From Brevibacillus sp051967035 (lineage in GTDB: Bacteria > Bacillota > Bacilli > Brevibacillales > Brevibacillaceae), in contig NZ_JBQCKK010000012.1 in NCBI RefSeq assembly GCF_051967035.1, positions 62,001-126,000 of the forward strand: 64,000 nt of DNA. The letters run 5' to 3'. The position numbers and the translations under genes are program-made. The number at the start of each line of letters is the position of its first letter. The first letter of the stretch is position 1. Positions 52,213 through 60,637 of the stretch are shown here, one piece after another. The notes beneath the pieces were generated by a model. That model was not told where the DNA came from, ran no database searches, and saw nothing but the letters and a program-made list of their open reading frames with translations.

Positions 52213-52291
52213 TACAATTCCAATATGAACGAACTTGGGGAAGTTCGGGATGGCGGTACCCAAACTGTGCAGGAGGGCCGCCTCTTTTTTT
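52213..52291 (+). ncRNA. Possible short RNA or leaderless small ORF ending at a terminator-like hairpin
   Basis: TACAAT at 52213-52218 is a good -10 (a weak -35 TTTTCG lies 17 bp upstream). From about 52225 come a GAACTT-GGGG-AAGTTC hairpin and a GGCGG-CCC / GGG-CCGCC stem followed by T residues (to 52291). An ATG at 52225, exactly where transcription would start, opens a 49-codon frame to 52371. Neither coding nor RNA function can be shown. Confidence 0.3.
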
Positions 52292-52429
52292 CAAGCGGGG
52301 CAATCTGCGGGGATGGTAGGGCAGTCGATCTGCTTTCGCGCCGCACCCCATCGTTTCGAAAGTGGATAGAATAGGTACAATTACCTAAACATACTGCTAG
52401 ACTTCATAGGTATATCGAGCTAGAATGAC

Positions 52430-52447
52430 AGTATTCACGTGAATACT
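52430..52447. repeat. Perfect 18-bp palindrome
   Basis: AGTATTCACGTGAATACT is fully self-complementary. It follows a second short palindrome TAGGTA-CAAT-TACCTA (52370-52385). Candidate operator; no gene starts just downstream. Confidence 0.6.
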
Positions 52448-52462
52448 TTCGTACTACCCTTT

Positions 52463-52490
52463 CCCAGGAGCGCATCCTGGGGTTTTTTTT
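52463..52490 (+). terminator. Rho-independent terminator in the intergenic region
   Basis: CCCAGGA / TCCTGGG stem, 5-nt loop, eight T residues, with no annotated gene immediately before it on this strand. Confidence 0.8.
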
Positions 52491-52541
52491 CGTTTGCGAA
52501 AAACAGCAAAAGCTACGCAACGAAAAAAGAGGGTCGCTGTT

Positions 52542-52874
52542 TTACGACGATGGGAGTTTCGGAGAAAAGCTGCCTTTCAGCAAGGCGTCAATCAGCTGCT
52601 CCTGCGACAGCGAGATCGAGATGCCGGGATCGGGCAGATCGGCATGAAAGCAGTTTTCTTGATACAAATACCACAGGGAGCCAGTTGGCTGCAGCGAGTA
52701 GAGCAGCAGATTTTCCTTTGTTTGCTGGCCGATCCTGGCAATATCGCGCAAGGAAGTAAACAGTTCTCCCCACACGGGCAAATACGGCTTGGTTTTGGAT
52801 TGGATAATGGCGCGGATGAGCTGTTGCTTGGCGAGGAAAAGAGCTTCGGTTACGTGGTTTTCCACAGAGGGCAT
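52542..52874 (-). CDS. Hypothetical protein (110 aa)
   Basis: 110 residues, soluble, no family recognised: helical N-terminus (VTEALFLAKQQLIRAIIQSK) and a strand-rich C-terminal part (LLLYSLQPTGSLWYLYQENC). ATG at 52874 with AGGAG about 8 nt upstream; the open frame further upstream is antisense to mscL and is not coding. Divergent from mscL. Confidence 0.62.
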   Translation of the reverse strand: MPSVENHVTEALFLAKQQLIRAIIQSKTKPYLPVWGELFTSLRDIARIGQQTKENLLLYSLQPTGSLWYLYQENCFHADLPDPGISISLSQEQLIDALLKGSFSPKLPSS

Positions 52875-53097
52875 AGCTTGTGCTCCTTTTTCTGAGCCTG
52901 TCGAAATACGGAGGATGTCAGACAGGCTGAAATGTGGATGTTGACGAATTTTGTCGAAACCAAGAATAAGTGTAAAATAGTCTCCGACTCCATGCAAGAG
53001 GGAAACTGGCGCAGCCAATCCCCCCCCTGCGAAGGCAAGTCCTCGTCCCGTTACGCTGAGGATGGAAGATGGTAGGAACCAAGAAGGAGGAAGCTTT

Positions 53098-53562
53098 ATG
53101 TTGAAAGAGTTCAAAGAGTTTGCCTTAAAAGGAAATGTGCTGGATCTGGCCATCGGGGTTGTCATTGGTGGAGCCTTCGGAAAAATCGTAACTTCGCTGG
53201 TCAACGATATCCTTACCCCGCTCATCGGCCTGCTGTTGGGCAAGGTTGACTTTTCCAATTTGTTCATCACCCTGAGCGGCGGCGATTACAACACGCTTGC
53301 CGAAGCGAAAGCAGGCGGGGCTGCGACCCTGAACTACGGGCTTTTCCTGAATACGGTCATTGATTTTGTGATTATTGCCTTTTCCATCTTCCTTGTTGTC
53401 AAACAGCTGAACCGCTTCAAGCGCAAGCAAGCAGCGGAGAAAGCGCCGGAAACAACGAAGGAATGCCCGTACTGCATCACGGCCATTCCGATCAAGGCGA
53501 CCCGCTGCCCGCATTGCACCTCCATGCTGGATGCGGACGGAGCGGTACTCGCCCACGAGTAG
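53098..53562 (+). CDS. mscL: Large-conductance mechanosensitive channel with zinc-ribbon tail
   Basis: 154 residues. Residues 1-110 are a standard MscL: LKEFKEFALKGNVLDLAIGV then VIGGAFGKIVTSLVNDILTP (TM1 and pore), FLNTVIDFVIIAFSIFLVV (TM2). The C-terminus, usually a short helical bundle, continues into ECPYCITAIPIKATRCPHCT, a CPYC...CPHC zinc ribbon. AGGAGG is 8 nt before the ATG. It opens under membrane tension to release solutes. The added zinc ribbon should sit on the cytosolic side, one per subunit. Confidence 0.96.
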   Translation: MLKEFKEFALKGNVLDLAIGVVIGGAFGKIVTSLVNDILTPLIGLLLGKVDFSNLFITLSGGDYNTLAEAKAGGAATLNYGLFLNTVIDFVIIAFSIFLVVKQLNRFKRKQAAEKAPETTKECPYCITAIPIKATRCPHCTSMLDADGAVLAHE

Positions 53563-54336
53563 TCACCCGCTGTTTTTCTTTTTGCGCTTTCCCCGGTTTT
53601 TGTACTGAGCATGCAGCCGCTTGATAGTGCGGAAGTACGTTTTGTCCTGGAGCTTCGCAAACAGGGCGTGAGAAGGGAAGTCGTAGTTGACCTCGATGAT
53701 CGAGAGCTGGCCCGCTTTGTCGATGGCGAAATCAACCCCGATTTGCGCGCTGTGGCGGTATTTGTTGAAATGGGCGCAGACGCGGTGGCTGACGCGGATC
53801 AACCGGGAGACGACCGCCTTGATTTGTTCCGGCGCGACGGCCCCCGACCTGGACAAGGCGTGAGGGACGGTGACGGCGTAGCCGCCACCGCGGGCGACGT
53901 TCGTGATGACGCTGTCAGACCCGGCTACTTTTGCCAGCATCCCGGCATATTGCCATTTCCCGAGGCCGTTGCGCATCATCATGACGCGAATGTCGAACGG
54001 GCGGCCGTTCAGTTCGGCCAGATTCAGTCCTTTTTGAATGATGTAGCTTTTTTCCGTACACAGGCGGGCCAGCTGCTGCTTCAGCTCCGTGAGCGAGGCG
54101 ACGCGGACAGGCTCGCCGCGCTCTTTTACATACTGGTAGCCGTCCGCCGTTTGCAAGACGCGGATGATGCCTTTGCCCATGTGGGTTCGCGTCGGCTTGA
54201 CGTAGACGGTCGTGTACTTCGCAAGATAAGGTTCCAACAGAGCGGGCCGGTACAAGTCTGTGGGGGGCAAATACGGCCGAATGTGCGGGCTTTTGGAAAA
54301 AAACTGATGAAGGCGCCATTTGGAGGAGGAGATCAA
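53563..54336 (-). CDS. YheC/YheD family ATP-grasp, spore-coat-associated protein
   Basis: About 257 residues resembling the C-terminal ATP-grasp part of YheC/YheD: LYRPALLEPYLAKYTTVYVK, THMGKGIIRV, YIIQKGLNLAELNGRPFDIR (nucleotide-binding), and IGVDFAIDKAGQLSIIEVNY with the metal-binding Glu/Asn. Full-length YheC and YheD are longer (350-450 residues), so this is a short stand-alone version. The TTG at 54336 has GAGGTG 6 nt upstream; a TTG at 54360 is an alternative. It ends against mscL without a terminator I can see. Confidence 0.82.
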   Translation of the reverse strand: MISSSKWRLHQFFSKSPHIRPYLPPTDLYRPALLEPYLAKYTTVYVKPTRTHMGKGIIRVLQTADGYQYVKERGEPVRVASLTELKQQLARLCTEKSYIIQKGLNLAELNGRPFDIRVMMMRNGLGKWQYAGMLAKVAGSDSVITNVARGGGYAVTVPHALSRSGAVAPEQIKAVVSRLIRVSHRVCAHFNKYRHSAQIGVDFAIDKAGQLSIIEVNYDFPSHALFAKLQDKTYFRTIKRLHAQYKNRGKRKKKNSG

Positions 54337-54481
54337 GTTAGACACCTCGCCTTTTTGCAAAGATCAAAGTTCCATTCTTGCTAACATATACAGCAAAATG
54401 GAAAAAAGTGAGCAGGAGTTGGGCAATTGCGGGGAAAATATGTTCTAAGAAAAGCAAATGCGAACGGAAACGGAGAACGAG

Positions 54482-55354
54482 ATGAGACGATACCAACCAG
54501 TCCAGCCGCCGATCTTGCAAGGGACGGGCTCCGACGACCAGTACAGCTATCGCGAATACTTGCCCAGCAAAAGCCTGGCGAATTACGTGGCCTGCTATTG
54601 GACTTCGCAGTTCCACGGCCACGGGCAGAGCATGCCGCTTTTGCACAGAGTCATCCCGGACGGCTGCGTCGACATCATTTTCGATCTGGGAGCGAGATCG
54701 TTCGGGCGCGGCGCGTTTGTCACCGGACTGATGACCGCCTATGAACTCATGCCGCTGGTAGAGCCGCAGGCGATGTTCGGCATCCGTTTTTTCGTGGAGG
54801 AGGCCGACCGTTTTTTCCGCTTTCCGGTGGCGGAGGTCAGCGCTGCGCACGTTTTGCTGGAGGACCTCTGGGGGAGCGAGGCGCTGTGGGCGATGGAAGG
54901 AATGCTGGACGCGGCGGACACGGCCCAGCGGATTGCCTGGGCGGAGCGGCTGCTGATGCAGAGCCTGAACCGCGACGGGATGCGGCAAAATGCGCTCTTG
55001 TTGACCAGCATGCAGCATATGTACGAGCATCAGGGGAATCTGTCGGTTGCGGCGCTGGCGGAAAAAGTGTGCTACAGCGAACGAAATGTGAGCCGGATGT
55101 TCCAGCAGGCACTCGGCATCGGGCCGAAGGAGCTGTCCCGCATTATCCAGTTTCAGAGCTTGCTGCAACTGCTCGCCAAAGGGCAGGCTTCTTCCTTTGC
55201 AGACGCGGCCGTACAATGCGGCTACTACGACCAGTCGCACGTCATCAAAAGCTTTCGCGCCTACTACGGTGAGACGCCGGGCGGAATTTTCGCCGTGCGC
55301 GGAGCGCGGGCGCAGCCGGGTGAAGTTGTCCGTTTTTTACAAGCAACTGAATAG
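54482..55354 (+). CDS. AraC family transcriptional regulator
   Basis: 290 residues: N-terminal DUF6597-type domain (YREYLPSKSLANYVACYWTS, HRVIPDGCVDIIFDLG) and two C-terminal AraC helix-turn-helix motifs (LSVAALAEKVCYSERNVSRM, FADAAVQCGYYDQSHVIKSF). ATG at 54482 with GGAGAACGAG upstream; an upstream ATG at 54458 is possible. Followed 86 nt later by a VOC gene it may regulate. Confidence 0.9.
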   Translation: MRRYQPVQPPILQGTGSDDQYSYREYLPSKSLANYVACYWTSQFHGHGQSMPLLHRVIPDGCVDIIFDLGARSFGRGAFVTGLMTAYELMPLVEPQAMFGIRFFVEEADRFFRFPVAEVSAAHVLLEDLWGSEALWAMEGMLDAADTAQRIAWAERLLMQSLNRDGMRQNALLLTSMQHMYEHQGNLSVAALAEKVCYSERNVSRMFQQALGIGPKELSRIIQFQSLLQLLAKGQASSFADAAVQCGYYDQSHVIKSFRAYYGETPGGIFAVRGARAQPGEVVRFLQATE

Positions 55355-55440
55355 GCTTGTCTGCTATTGTTGGGAAAGAACCTCGCTCGCGCATGCAGCG
55401 ACATGGCGGGAACTACTTCGAAAACGCAGGAGGAAAGCAA

Positions 55441-55818
55441 ATGGGAATCAAGCTGGATATGGTAGGACTGGTCGTGCAGGACATGAAAAAGGCGCTGGAC
55501 TTTTACCGCGTGCTCGGGTTTGCGATCCCGGAGCAGGCGAACGAAGAGCAGCACGTGGAAGTCGCACAGGATGGCGTGCGCCTGGCTTTTGACACGGTGG
55601 AGATCGCCAAAAGCGTGTACGGCGGATGGGAGCCGGCGAGCGGACACAGAATCGAGCTGGCCTTTTTATGCGACGATGCCGCAGCCCTGGATGCGTTGTA
55701 TGCCAAAATCGTCGAGCATGGCTACGAAAGCCACCGCGAGCCGTGGGATGCCGTCTGGGGCCAGCGCTATGCGATTGTCAAAGACCCGGATGGCAACCTG
55801 ATTAGCCTGTTTGCCTAA
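55441..55818 (+). CDS. VOC superfamily protein
   Basis: 125 residues, one VOC unit pair: MVGLVVQDMKKALDFYRVLG and QRYAIVKDPDGNLISLFA. The first metal position is Met instead of His, so it is probably a binding (resistance-type) rather than catalytic member. AGGAGG 7 nt before the ATG. Confidence 0.87.
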   Translation: MGIKLDMVGLVVQDMKKALDFYRVLGFAIPEQANEEQHVEVAQDGVRLAFDTVEIAKSVYGGWEPASGHRIELAFLCDDAAALDALYAKIVEHGYESHREPWDAVWGQRYAIVKDPDGNLISLFA

Positions 55819-55844
55819 AGGCACGGTGGCAAAAAAAACGAATG

Positions 55845-55890
55845 CAAGCCGACTCTCTTCGGACAAGAGGATCGGCTTGTTTTCGTTTTC
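55845..55890 (+). terminator. Rho-independent terminator after the VOC gene
   Basis: CAAGCCGA...CTCTT / AAGAG...TCGGCTTG stem with T-rich tail. Confidence 0.85.
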
Positions 55891-56002
55891 GCGGGCATGA
55901 TTCTTTTCAAGCCTGGTTGCTTCGTCCATAATAAGCTTGTTAACCGATCGGCAAAACAGGACAGGCAACAGCGATAGCGCGAGGAAGGGAGGCGGGCGTT
56001 TT

Positions 56003-57952
56003 TTGCAAAAGATGGCGGTACTCTTGACCGTATTCACACTGATTCTCTCCTGGCCGCAGGCTGCGCCCGCAGAAGCGCAGGCCCAGGAGGAGCGCATCCT
56101 GCGCGTCGGCTTCGACAAAAGGCTGCCTCCCTTGTCTTACGTGGACAAAAACGGGGAAGCGGCAGGCTTTGACATCGAGCTGATCCGCAGCATGGACTCG
56201 CTGCGCGGCTATCAGATCGAGTACGTTCCGCTAGAGTGGGAGGAGACGGTCACCTGGCTGACGGAAGGCAAGCTGGACCTGGTGGTCGGGATGAAATATA
56301 CGGGCACGCGCGATGCGTTGTTTGATTTCAGCGATTCGTATTTGACGGCGGCGGACGCGCTGGTCGTGCCAAAAGCCATCCGGGATATTTCCGCGCTTAA
56401 CGATTTGCGGGGAAAAGTCGTGGCGATTCAGCAAGACGACGCAGCCATTTCGCAGTTGGAGAACATTCGGGGCGGCAAGCGGCTGGTCGCCTTCAGCCAG
56501 CCGGACGCCTTGGACATGCTCTTTTTGGACCGGGCGGACGTGTTTTTGGGCAACCGCTGGACAGCCGAATACGTGCTTGCGGGAACGGGCAGGCAGCAGG
56601 AGTATCGGATTCGCACCGGGCTGATTCCGCCGTCCGACTATGCGTTTGCCGTCCGCGAAGGCAATTATGAGCTGGTCAACAAGCTCAACGAGGGCTTGGC
56701 CCAGCTGCACCAGAGCGGGATGTACGAGCAGCTTTACTCGCGGTATCTGGAGCCGTACAGCGCGATTGCGATCGACTGGTGGCGCAAGCTCGTGTACGGG
56801 CTCTTGATCGTGATGGGGATGGTCGTCATCGTGTTGGCGGGAAGCTTTTTCTGGAACAACCGCCTGCAAAAAGCGGTCCGGAGGCAAACGGCCGCGCTGG
56901 CGGACAGCTTCGCTTTTCAGACGACCGTGTTAAACAGCGTCGACAACGGGATCGTGTCGTTTGATCGCGAAGGAAGGATTACGCTCATCAACCACGCGGC
57001 ACAAAAATTGCTAGGACAAGGGGAAAAGGCCGCCCAGCCATCCGTATGGGACTGTCTGCCGCAACTGCCGATCCGCCAGGCGCTTTACATGGGGGCCGGG
57101 CACATGCTCGAAGGCGAGCTGCATCTCGGGGACGGAACGGGCCGGATTGTGCATTACTACCTCGCCGCCTTGACCAACGGAGCGGGCCAGCAGGTGGGCG
57201 GCATTCTGTGCTTGCAGGACCGGACCGAGCAAAAGCATTTGCAGGCGCGGCTGATCGCCCAGGAAAAAATGCGGGCGCTGGGCGAGCTGGTCGCAGGCAT
57301 CGCCCACGAAATCCGCAATCCGCTCACGGCGATCAAGACGTTTGTCGAGCTTTTGCCGAAGAAGCTGAACGACGAGCGCTTTCGCAGAGAGCTGGTGGAG
57401 CACGTGCCGGAAGAAGTGGCGAGGATGAACCGGATCATTGAAGATTTGCTCGACTACTCGCGGGAAAAGCCGATGCAGCAAAAACGGGAAAACTTGCGGG
57501 AGCTGGTGCAGTCTGTACTCGGACTTTTTGCCAAGCGGATCGAAAATGAACGGATCCGGGTCACAGTCGAGCCTACTCTCGATGTGGACGTGTTCGTCGA
57601 CCGCGACCGCGTCAAGCAGGTGCTGATAAACTTGCTGCTCAACGCCATTGAGGCGATGGTCTACTCGGAGGACAAGCGCCTGACTTTTTCCGTGCTGCCG
57701 TCAGAAGCGCACACGGTATGCCTGGCGATTGCCGATTCCGGTCGGGGCATCGGCGAGCAGGAGCGGCCCCATTTGTTCCAGCCGTTTTACACGACGAAAA
57801 GTCAAGGGATCGGGCTGGGCTTGTACCTCAGCCAGAAAATCATGCAGGAGCACGGGGGCGCCATTGACGTGCAGAGTACGACGGGGACAGGCACCACGTT
57901 TTTCCTGACATTTGCCCAAGGAGGGACAGGCCATGAACATCTTAATCATTGA
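56003..57952 (+). CDS. Sensor histidine kinase with binding-protein (SBP_bac_3) sensor domain
   Basis: 649 residues: signal peptide (to about residue 25), an amino-acid-type periplasmic-binding domain (about 30-250; LRVGFDKRLPPLSYVDKNGE, GFDIELIRSMDS, YVPLEWEE, LDLVVGMKYTGTRDALFDFS), one membrane helix (about 263-286), a PAS domain, then HisKA with GIAHEIRNPLTA (His-435) and HATPase (VLINLLLNAIEAM, DSGRGIGEQE, GIGLGLYLSQKI). NtrB/DctB-like kinase core. I use TTG at 56003, 10 nt after GGGAGG; no ATG has a better site. First gene of a kinase-regulator-TAXI operon; the regulator overlaps by 20 nt. Confidence 0.92.
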   Translation: MQKMAVLLTVFTLILSWPQAAPAEAQAQEERILRVGFDKRLPPLSYVDKNGEAAGFDIELIRSMDSLRGYQIEYVPLEWEETVTWLTEGKLDLVVGMKYTGTRDALFDFSDSYLTAADALVVPKAIRDISALNDLRGKVVAIQQDDAAISQLENIRGGKRLVAFSQPDALDMLFLDRADVFLGNRWTAEYVLAGTGRQQEYRIRTGLIPPSDYAFAVREGNYELVNKLNEGLAQLHQSGMYEQLYSRYLEPYSAIAIDWWRKLVYGLLIVMGMVVIVLAGSFFWNNRLQKAVRRQTAALADSFAFQTTVLNSVDNGIVSFDREGRITLINHAAQKLLGQGEKAAQPSVWDCLPQLPIRQALYMGAGHMLEGELHLGDGTGRIVHYYLAALTNGAGQQVGGILCLQDRTEQKHLQARLIAQEKMRALGELVAGIAHEIRNPLTAIKTFVELLPKKLNDERFRRELVEHVPEEVARMNRIIEDLLDYSREKPMQQKRENLRELVQSVLGLFAKRIENERIRVTVEPTLDVDVFVDRDRVKQVLINLLLNAIEAMVYSEDKRLTFSVLPSEAHTVCLAIADSGRGIGEQERPHLFQPFYTTKSQGIGLGLYLSQKIMQEHGGAIDVQSTTGTGTTFFLTFAQGGTGHEHLNH

Positions 57953-59300
57953 CGATGAACGGGCCATCTGTTCGTCGCTTTCCTTCGCCCTGGAAGACGA
58001 ATACCGCGTGTTTACCGCTTCCGGGCCGGAGGAAAGCTTGCAGCTGCTGGAAGAGGAGCGGATCGACGGCATCCTGCTCGATCTGAATTTGCGCGGGGCG
58101 AGCGGCATGGAGCTGTTGCGGCAGATCAAGGAAAAAAAGCCCGACGTCGTCGTCATCATGATGACGGCCTACGGCTCCATCGAATCGTCCGTGGAGGCCA
58201 TAAAGGCCGGAGCGTACCATTACTTGACCAAGCCGCTCAACCTGGAGGAAGTGAAGCTGTTGCTCGGCAAGGCGCTTGCGTTTCAGCAGCTTCATCAGCA
58301 GGTTCAGGTGCTGAGTCAGGCGGTTCGCCAGCAGGAGACGTATGCGGGCATGATCGGCAAGAGCAGTGCCATGCAAAAAGTTTTCCACTTGATCCAAAAG
58401 GTCAAGGGTATCGGCTCGAATGTGCTGATTACAGGCGAGAGCGGCACGGGAAAAGAGCTGGTCGCCCGCGCCATTCATTATCAGGGCGAGCGGCAAAAGG
58501 GCGCGTTTTCCGTCATCAACTGTGCGGCGATTCCGGAGCCGCTCTTGGAAAGCGAACTGTTCGGGCATGAAAAAGGGGCGTTTACCGGGGCGTATGCCAG
58601 GCAGCCAGGACTGTTTGAACGGTCGGACGGCGGCACGATTTTTCTCGATGAGATCGGCGAGATGCCGCTGGCTTTGCAAGCGAAAATCTTGCGGGTGATC
58701 CAGGAAAAGGTGGTGACCCCGATCGGCTCGCAGCAGCCGAAGGAAGTGGACGTGCGGATTATTTCCGCCACGAACCGCCATTTGCAGGAGGAAGTCGCCA
58801 AAGGGAATTTTCGCGAGGATTTGTACTACCGCCTGAATGTCATCCCGATTCATTTGCCGCCTTTGCGCGAGCGCAAGGAGGATGTGCCGCTGCTCGTGGA
58901 GCATTTTCTGGCGCTGTATTCGGCCAACATGGGCGTGCGCAAGAAAACGTTCAGCGCGGATGCCAAGCGGATGCTGTATCGCTATTCCTATCCTGGCAAT
59001 GTGCGGGAGCTGTCCAACATGATCGAATATGCGGTCGCCCTCTCGGAAAACGAGGTCATTGAACCGCGCGACCTGCCGGAAGCGGTGCGCGAAAACAGCG
59101 GCGGGAGCGCAGCGGAAAAGCGGGAGGGCCGCGGCCTTTTTCTCCCGGAGGGCTTGACGCTTGCCGAAGCGGAGCGCTTGTACATTCTCTATACGCTGGA
59201 GAAAAACGGGGGCCATCGGCTGAACACGGCCAGGCAGCTCGGGATCAGCGAGCGGGGACTGCGCGACAAGCTGAAGCAATATGGGCGAGGCGCACAATGA
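57933..59300 (+). CDS. Sigma-54-dependent response regulator (NtrC family)
   Basis: 455 residues: receiver with phosphoacceptor Asp in GILLDLNLRG (about residue 50) and MMTAYGS, K in YLTKPLNL; central AAA+ domain (about 140-370) with Walker A GESGTGKE, the sigma-54 contact loop GAFTGA, Walker B TIFLDEIGEM and arginine finger region; C-terminal Fis-type helix-turn-helix (LNTARQLGISERGLRDKL). It activates only sigma-54 promoters; one is present at 60525. Overlaps the kinase and the TAXI gene (ATGA). Confidence 0.96.
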   Translation: MNILIIDDERAICSSLSFALEDEYRVFTASGPEESLQLLEEERIDGILLDLNLRGASGMELLRQIKEKKPDVVVIMMTAYGSIESSVEAIKAGAYHYLTKPLNLEEVKLLLGKALAFQQLHQQVQVLSQAVRQQETYAGMIGKSSAMQKVFHLIQKVKGIGSNVLITGESGTGKELVARAIHYQGERQKGAFSVINCAAIPEPLLESELFGHEKGAFTGAYARQPGLFERSDGGTIFLDEIGEMPLALQAKILRVIQEKVVTPIGSQQPKEVDVRIISATNRHLQEEVAKGNFREDLYYRLNVIPIHLPPLRERKEDVPLLVEHFLALYSANMGVRKKTFSADAKRMLYRYSYPGNVRELSNMIEYAVALSENEVIEPRDLPEAVRENSGGSAAEKREGRGLFLPEGLTLAEAERLYILYTLEKNGGHRLNTARQLGISERGLRDKLKQYGRGAQ

Positions 59301-60301
59301 GAGCCGTCCGCGCATGGCTTATCGTGGCTGTCGTCGCCATCGGCTTCGCGATAGCGGCAGGAGGCTGCCAGCGGGAGCCGGAATGGGCCCCGCCCGATTC
59401 AGGCGACGAGCAGCCGTTTTTGACGATTGCGACAGGGGGAGCTTCCGGCCCCTACGACCTCATCGGGGGAGCATTGGCTAAGGTGTACCATCACCAGCTC
59501 GGCTACAAGACGGCGGTGCGCTCCTCGGACGGCTCCGTGGAAAACGTCCACCTGCTGGAGAGCGGCAAGGCGGATGTGGCTTTTTCCATGTCGGACGTCG
59601 CTTCGTTTGCGCTGGGCGGCCTGGAAGGCTTTCAGGCGAGCGGGCCTGCCAGGCATCTGAAGTCGATTGCCGGGCTGTACTTGAACTATGTGCAAATCGT
59701 CACACTCAAAGACAGGGACATTCATTCGGTGTACGACCTAAAAGGCAAGCGGGTAGGCGTCGGCGCGCCGAACAGTGGGGTAGAGGTCAACGCCCGGATG
59801 ATCTTGAACGAGCACGGCATCACGTACAACGATATCTGGCCCGAGTACCTTTCCTATGCAGAGGCGATTGAGCAATTGAAAAACAACGCGATTGACGCCG
59901 CCTTTGTCACCTCCGGCTTGCCCAATTCGGCGGTATTGGACCTGCAAGCCACCCATGACGTGGCGATCGTGCCGATTTTGCCCGAAGCCATCGAGAAGCT
60001 GACGAAGCGCTTTGCCTTTTTTGAAAAAGCCCAGCTTCCTCCGGGCCTCTACGGAAACGACAAGGCCGTCCCGACGGTCGCGATTCGCAACATCTTGCTC
60101 GTCCGCTCGGGCTTGGGCGATGAACAGGTGTACCGGCTGACGAAAACGTTTTTTGAAAACCTCGACGCCCTGCAAGCCGCCCACGAAGCCGCCAAGCAAA
60201 TCCACAGGCAGACGGCGGGCAAGGAGCTGGTCGTGCCGCTCCATCCGGGCGCTGCCAAATACTACGCCGAGCTGGCGCGGCCCCAGGGACAAACGCCGTA
60301 G
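59297..60301 (+). CDS. TAXI family TRAP-type solute-binding lipoprotein
   Basis: 334 residues, signal peptide with lipobox-like AGGC (Cys about residue 18), then the TAXI pattern: FLTIATGGASGPYDLIGGAL, VRSSDGSVENVHLLESGKAD, IHSVYDLKGKRVGVGAPNSG, AFVTSGLPNSAV. TAXI proteins bind glutamate or other carboxylates and usually feed a TRAP permease. No TRAP membrane gene is present in the window, and it is the third gene of a two-component operon, so it may present ligand to the sensor kinase rather than to a transporter (inference). Confidence 0.93.
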   Translation: MRAVRAWLIVAVVAIGFAIAAGGCQREPEWAPPDSGDEQPFLTIATGGASGPYDLIGGALAKVYHHQLGYKTAVRSSDGSVENVHLLESGKADVAFSMSDVASFALGGLEGFQASGPARHLKSIAGLYLNYVQIVTLKDRDIHSVYDLKGKRVGVGAPNSGVEVNARMILNEHGITYNDIWPEYLSYAEAIEQLKNNAIDAAFVTSGLPNSAVLDLQATHDVAIVPILPEAIEKLTKRFAFFEKAQLPPGLYGNDKAVPTVAIRNILLVRSGLGDEQVYRLTKTFFENLDALQAAHEAAKQIHRQTAGKELVVPLHPGAAKYYAELARPQGQTP

Positions 60302-60342
60302 AGAAACGCCATAGAGGAAAAAAGGACGCAAGTAACGATCGA

Positions 60343-60388
60343 CCCGGCAATAAATTCCGCATCGTACGGAGTTTTTTGCCGGGTTTTT
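60343..60388 (+). terminator. Rho-independent terminator of the kinase-regulator-TAXI operon
   Basis: CCCGGCA / TGCCGGG outer stem with an inner TTCCG/CGGAG hairpin, then TTTTTG. Confidence 0.85.
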
Positions 60389-60433
60389 GCGTGGGGAGGA
60401 CGGAGAGAGCGGGCGTTTGCTTACAAGACTGTC

Positions 60434-60541
60434 TTCGCGAAACATTCTGGCACGTCGAAAAATTCGATAGAAACGATCTCTTCGCCCCCAGTTGCCTGTC
60501 CCGGCAGGCAGCGCGGAAGAAGCTTGGCACGCAACTTGCTT
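60434..60541 (+). promoter_or_regulatory. Sigma-54 promoter with upstream palindromes
   Basis: 60525-60541 reads TGGCACGCAACTTGCTT, a near-perfect -24/-12 element (TGGCAC-N5-TTGCW). Upstream are TTCGCGAA (60434-60441), TCGAA-AAA-TTCGA (60455-60467) and TGCCTG-N6-CAGGCA (60493-60510), candidate enhancer sites for the NtrC-type regulator encoded just before. The MFS gene starts about 100 nt downstream. Confidence 0.85.
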
Positions 60542-60637
60542 TACTAAAAGGGCGATTGCGTTTTGAAACCGATTACATTCCGCTTTCGGGGGGATAGGAC
60601 GGTTTCTGGCTAGAATCAACAACAAGGAGGAAGAACA

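Noticed and set aside
60445..60475. A second TGGCAC as an alternative sigma-54 promoter
   Set aside because: The -12 GC element is missing at the required spacing; the copy at 60525 is complete.
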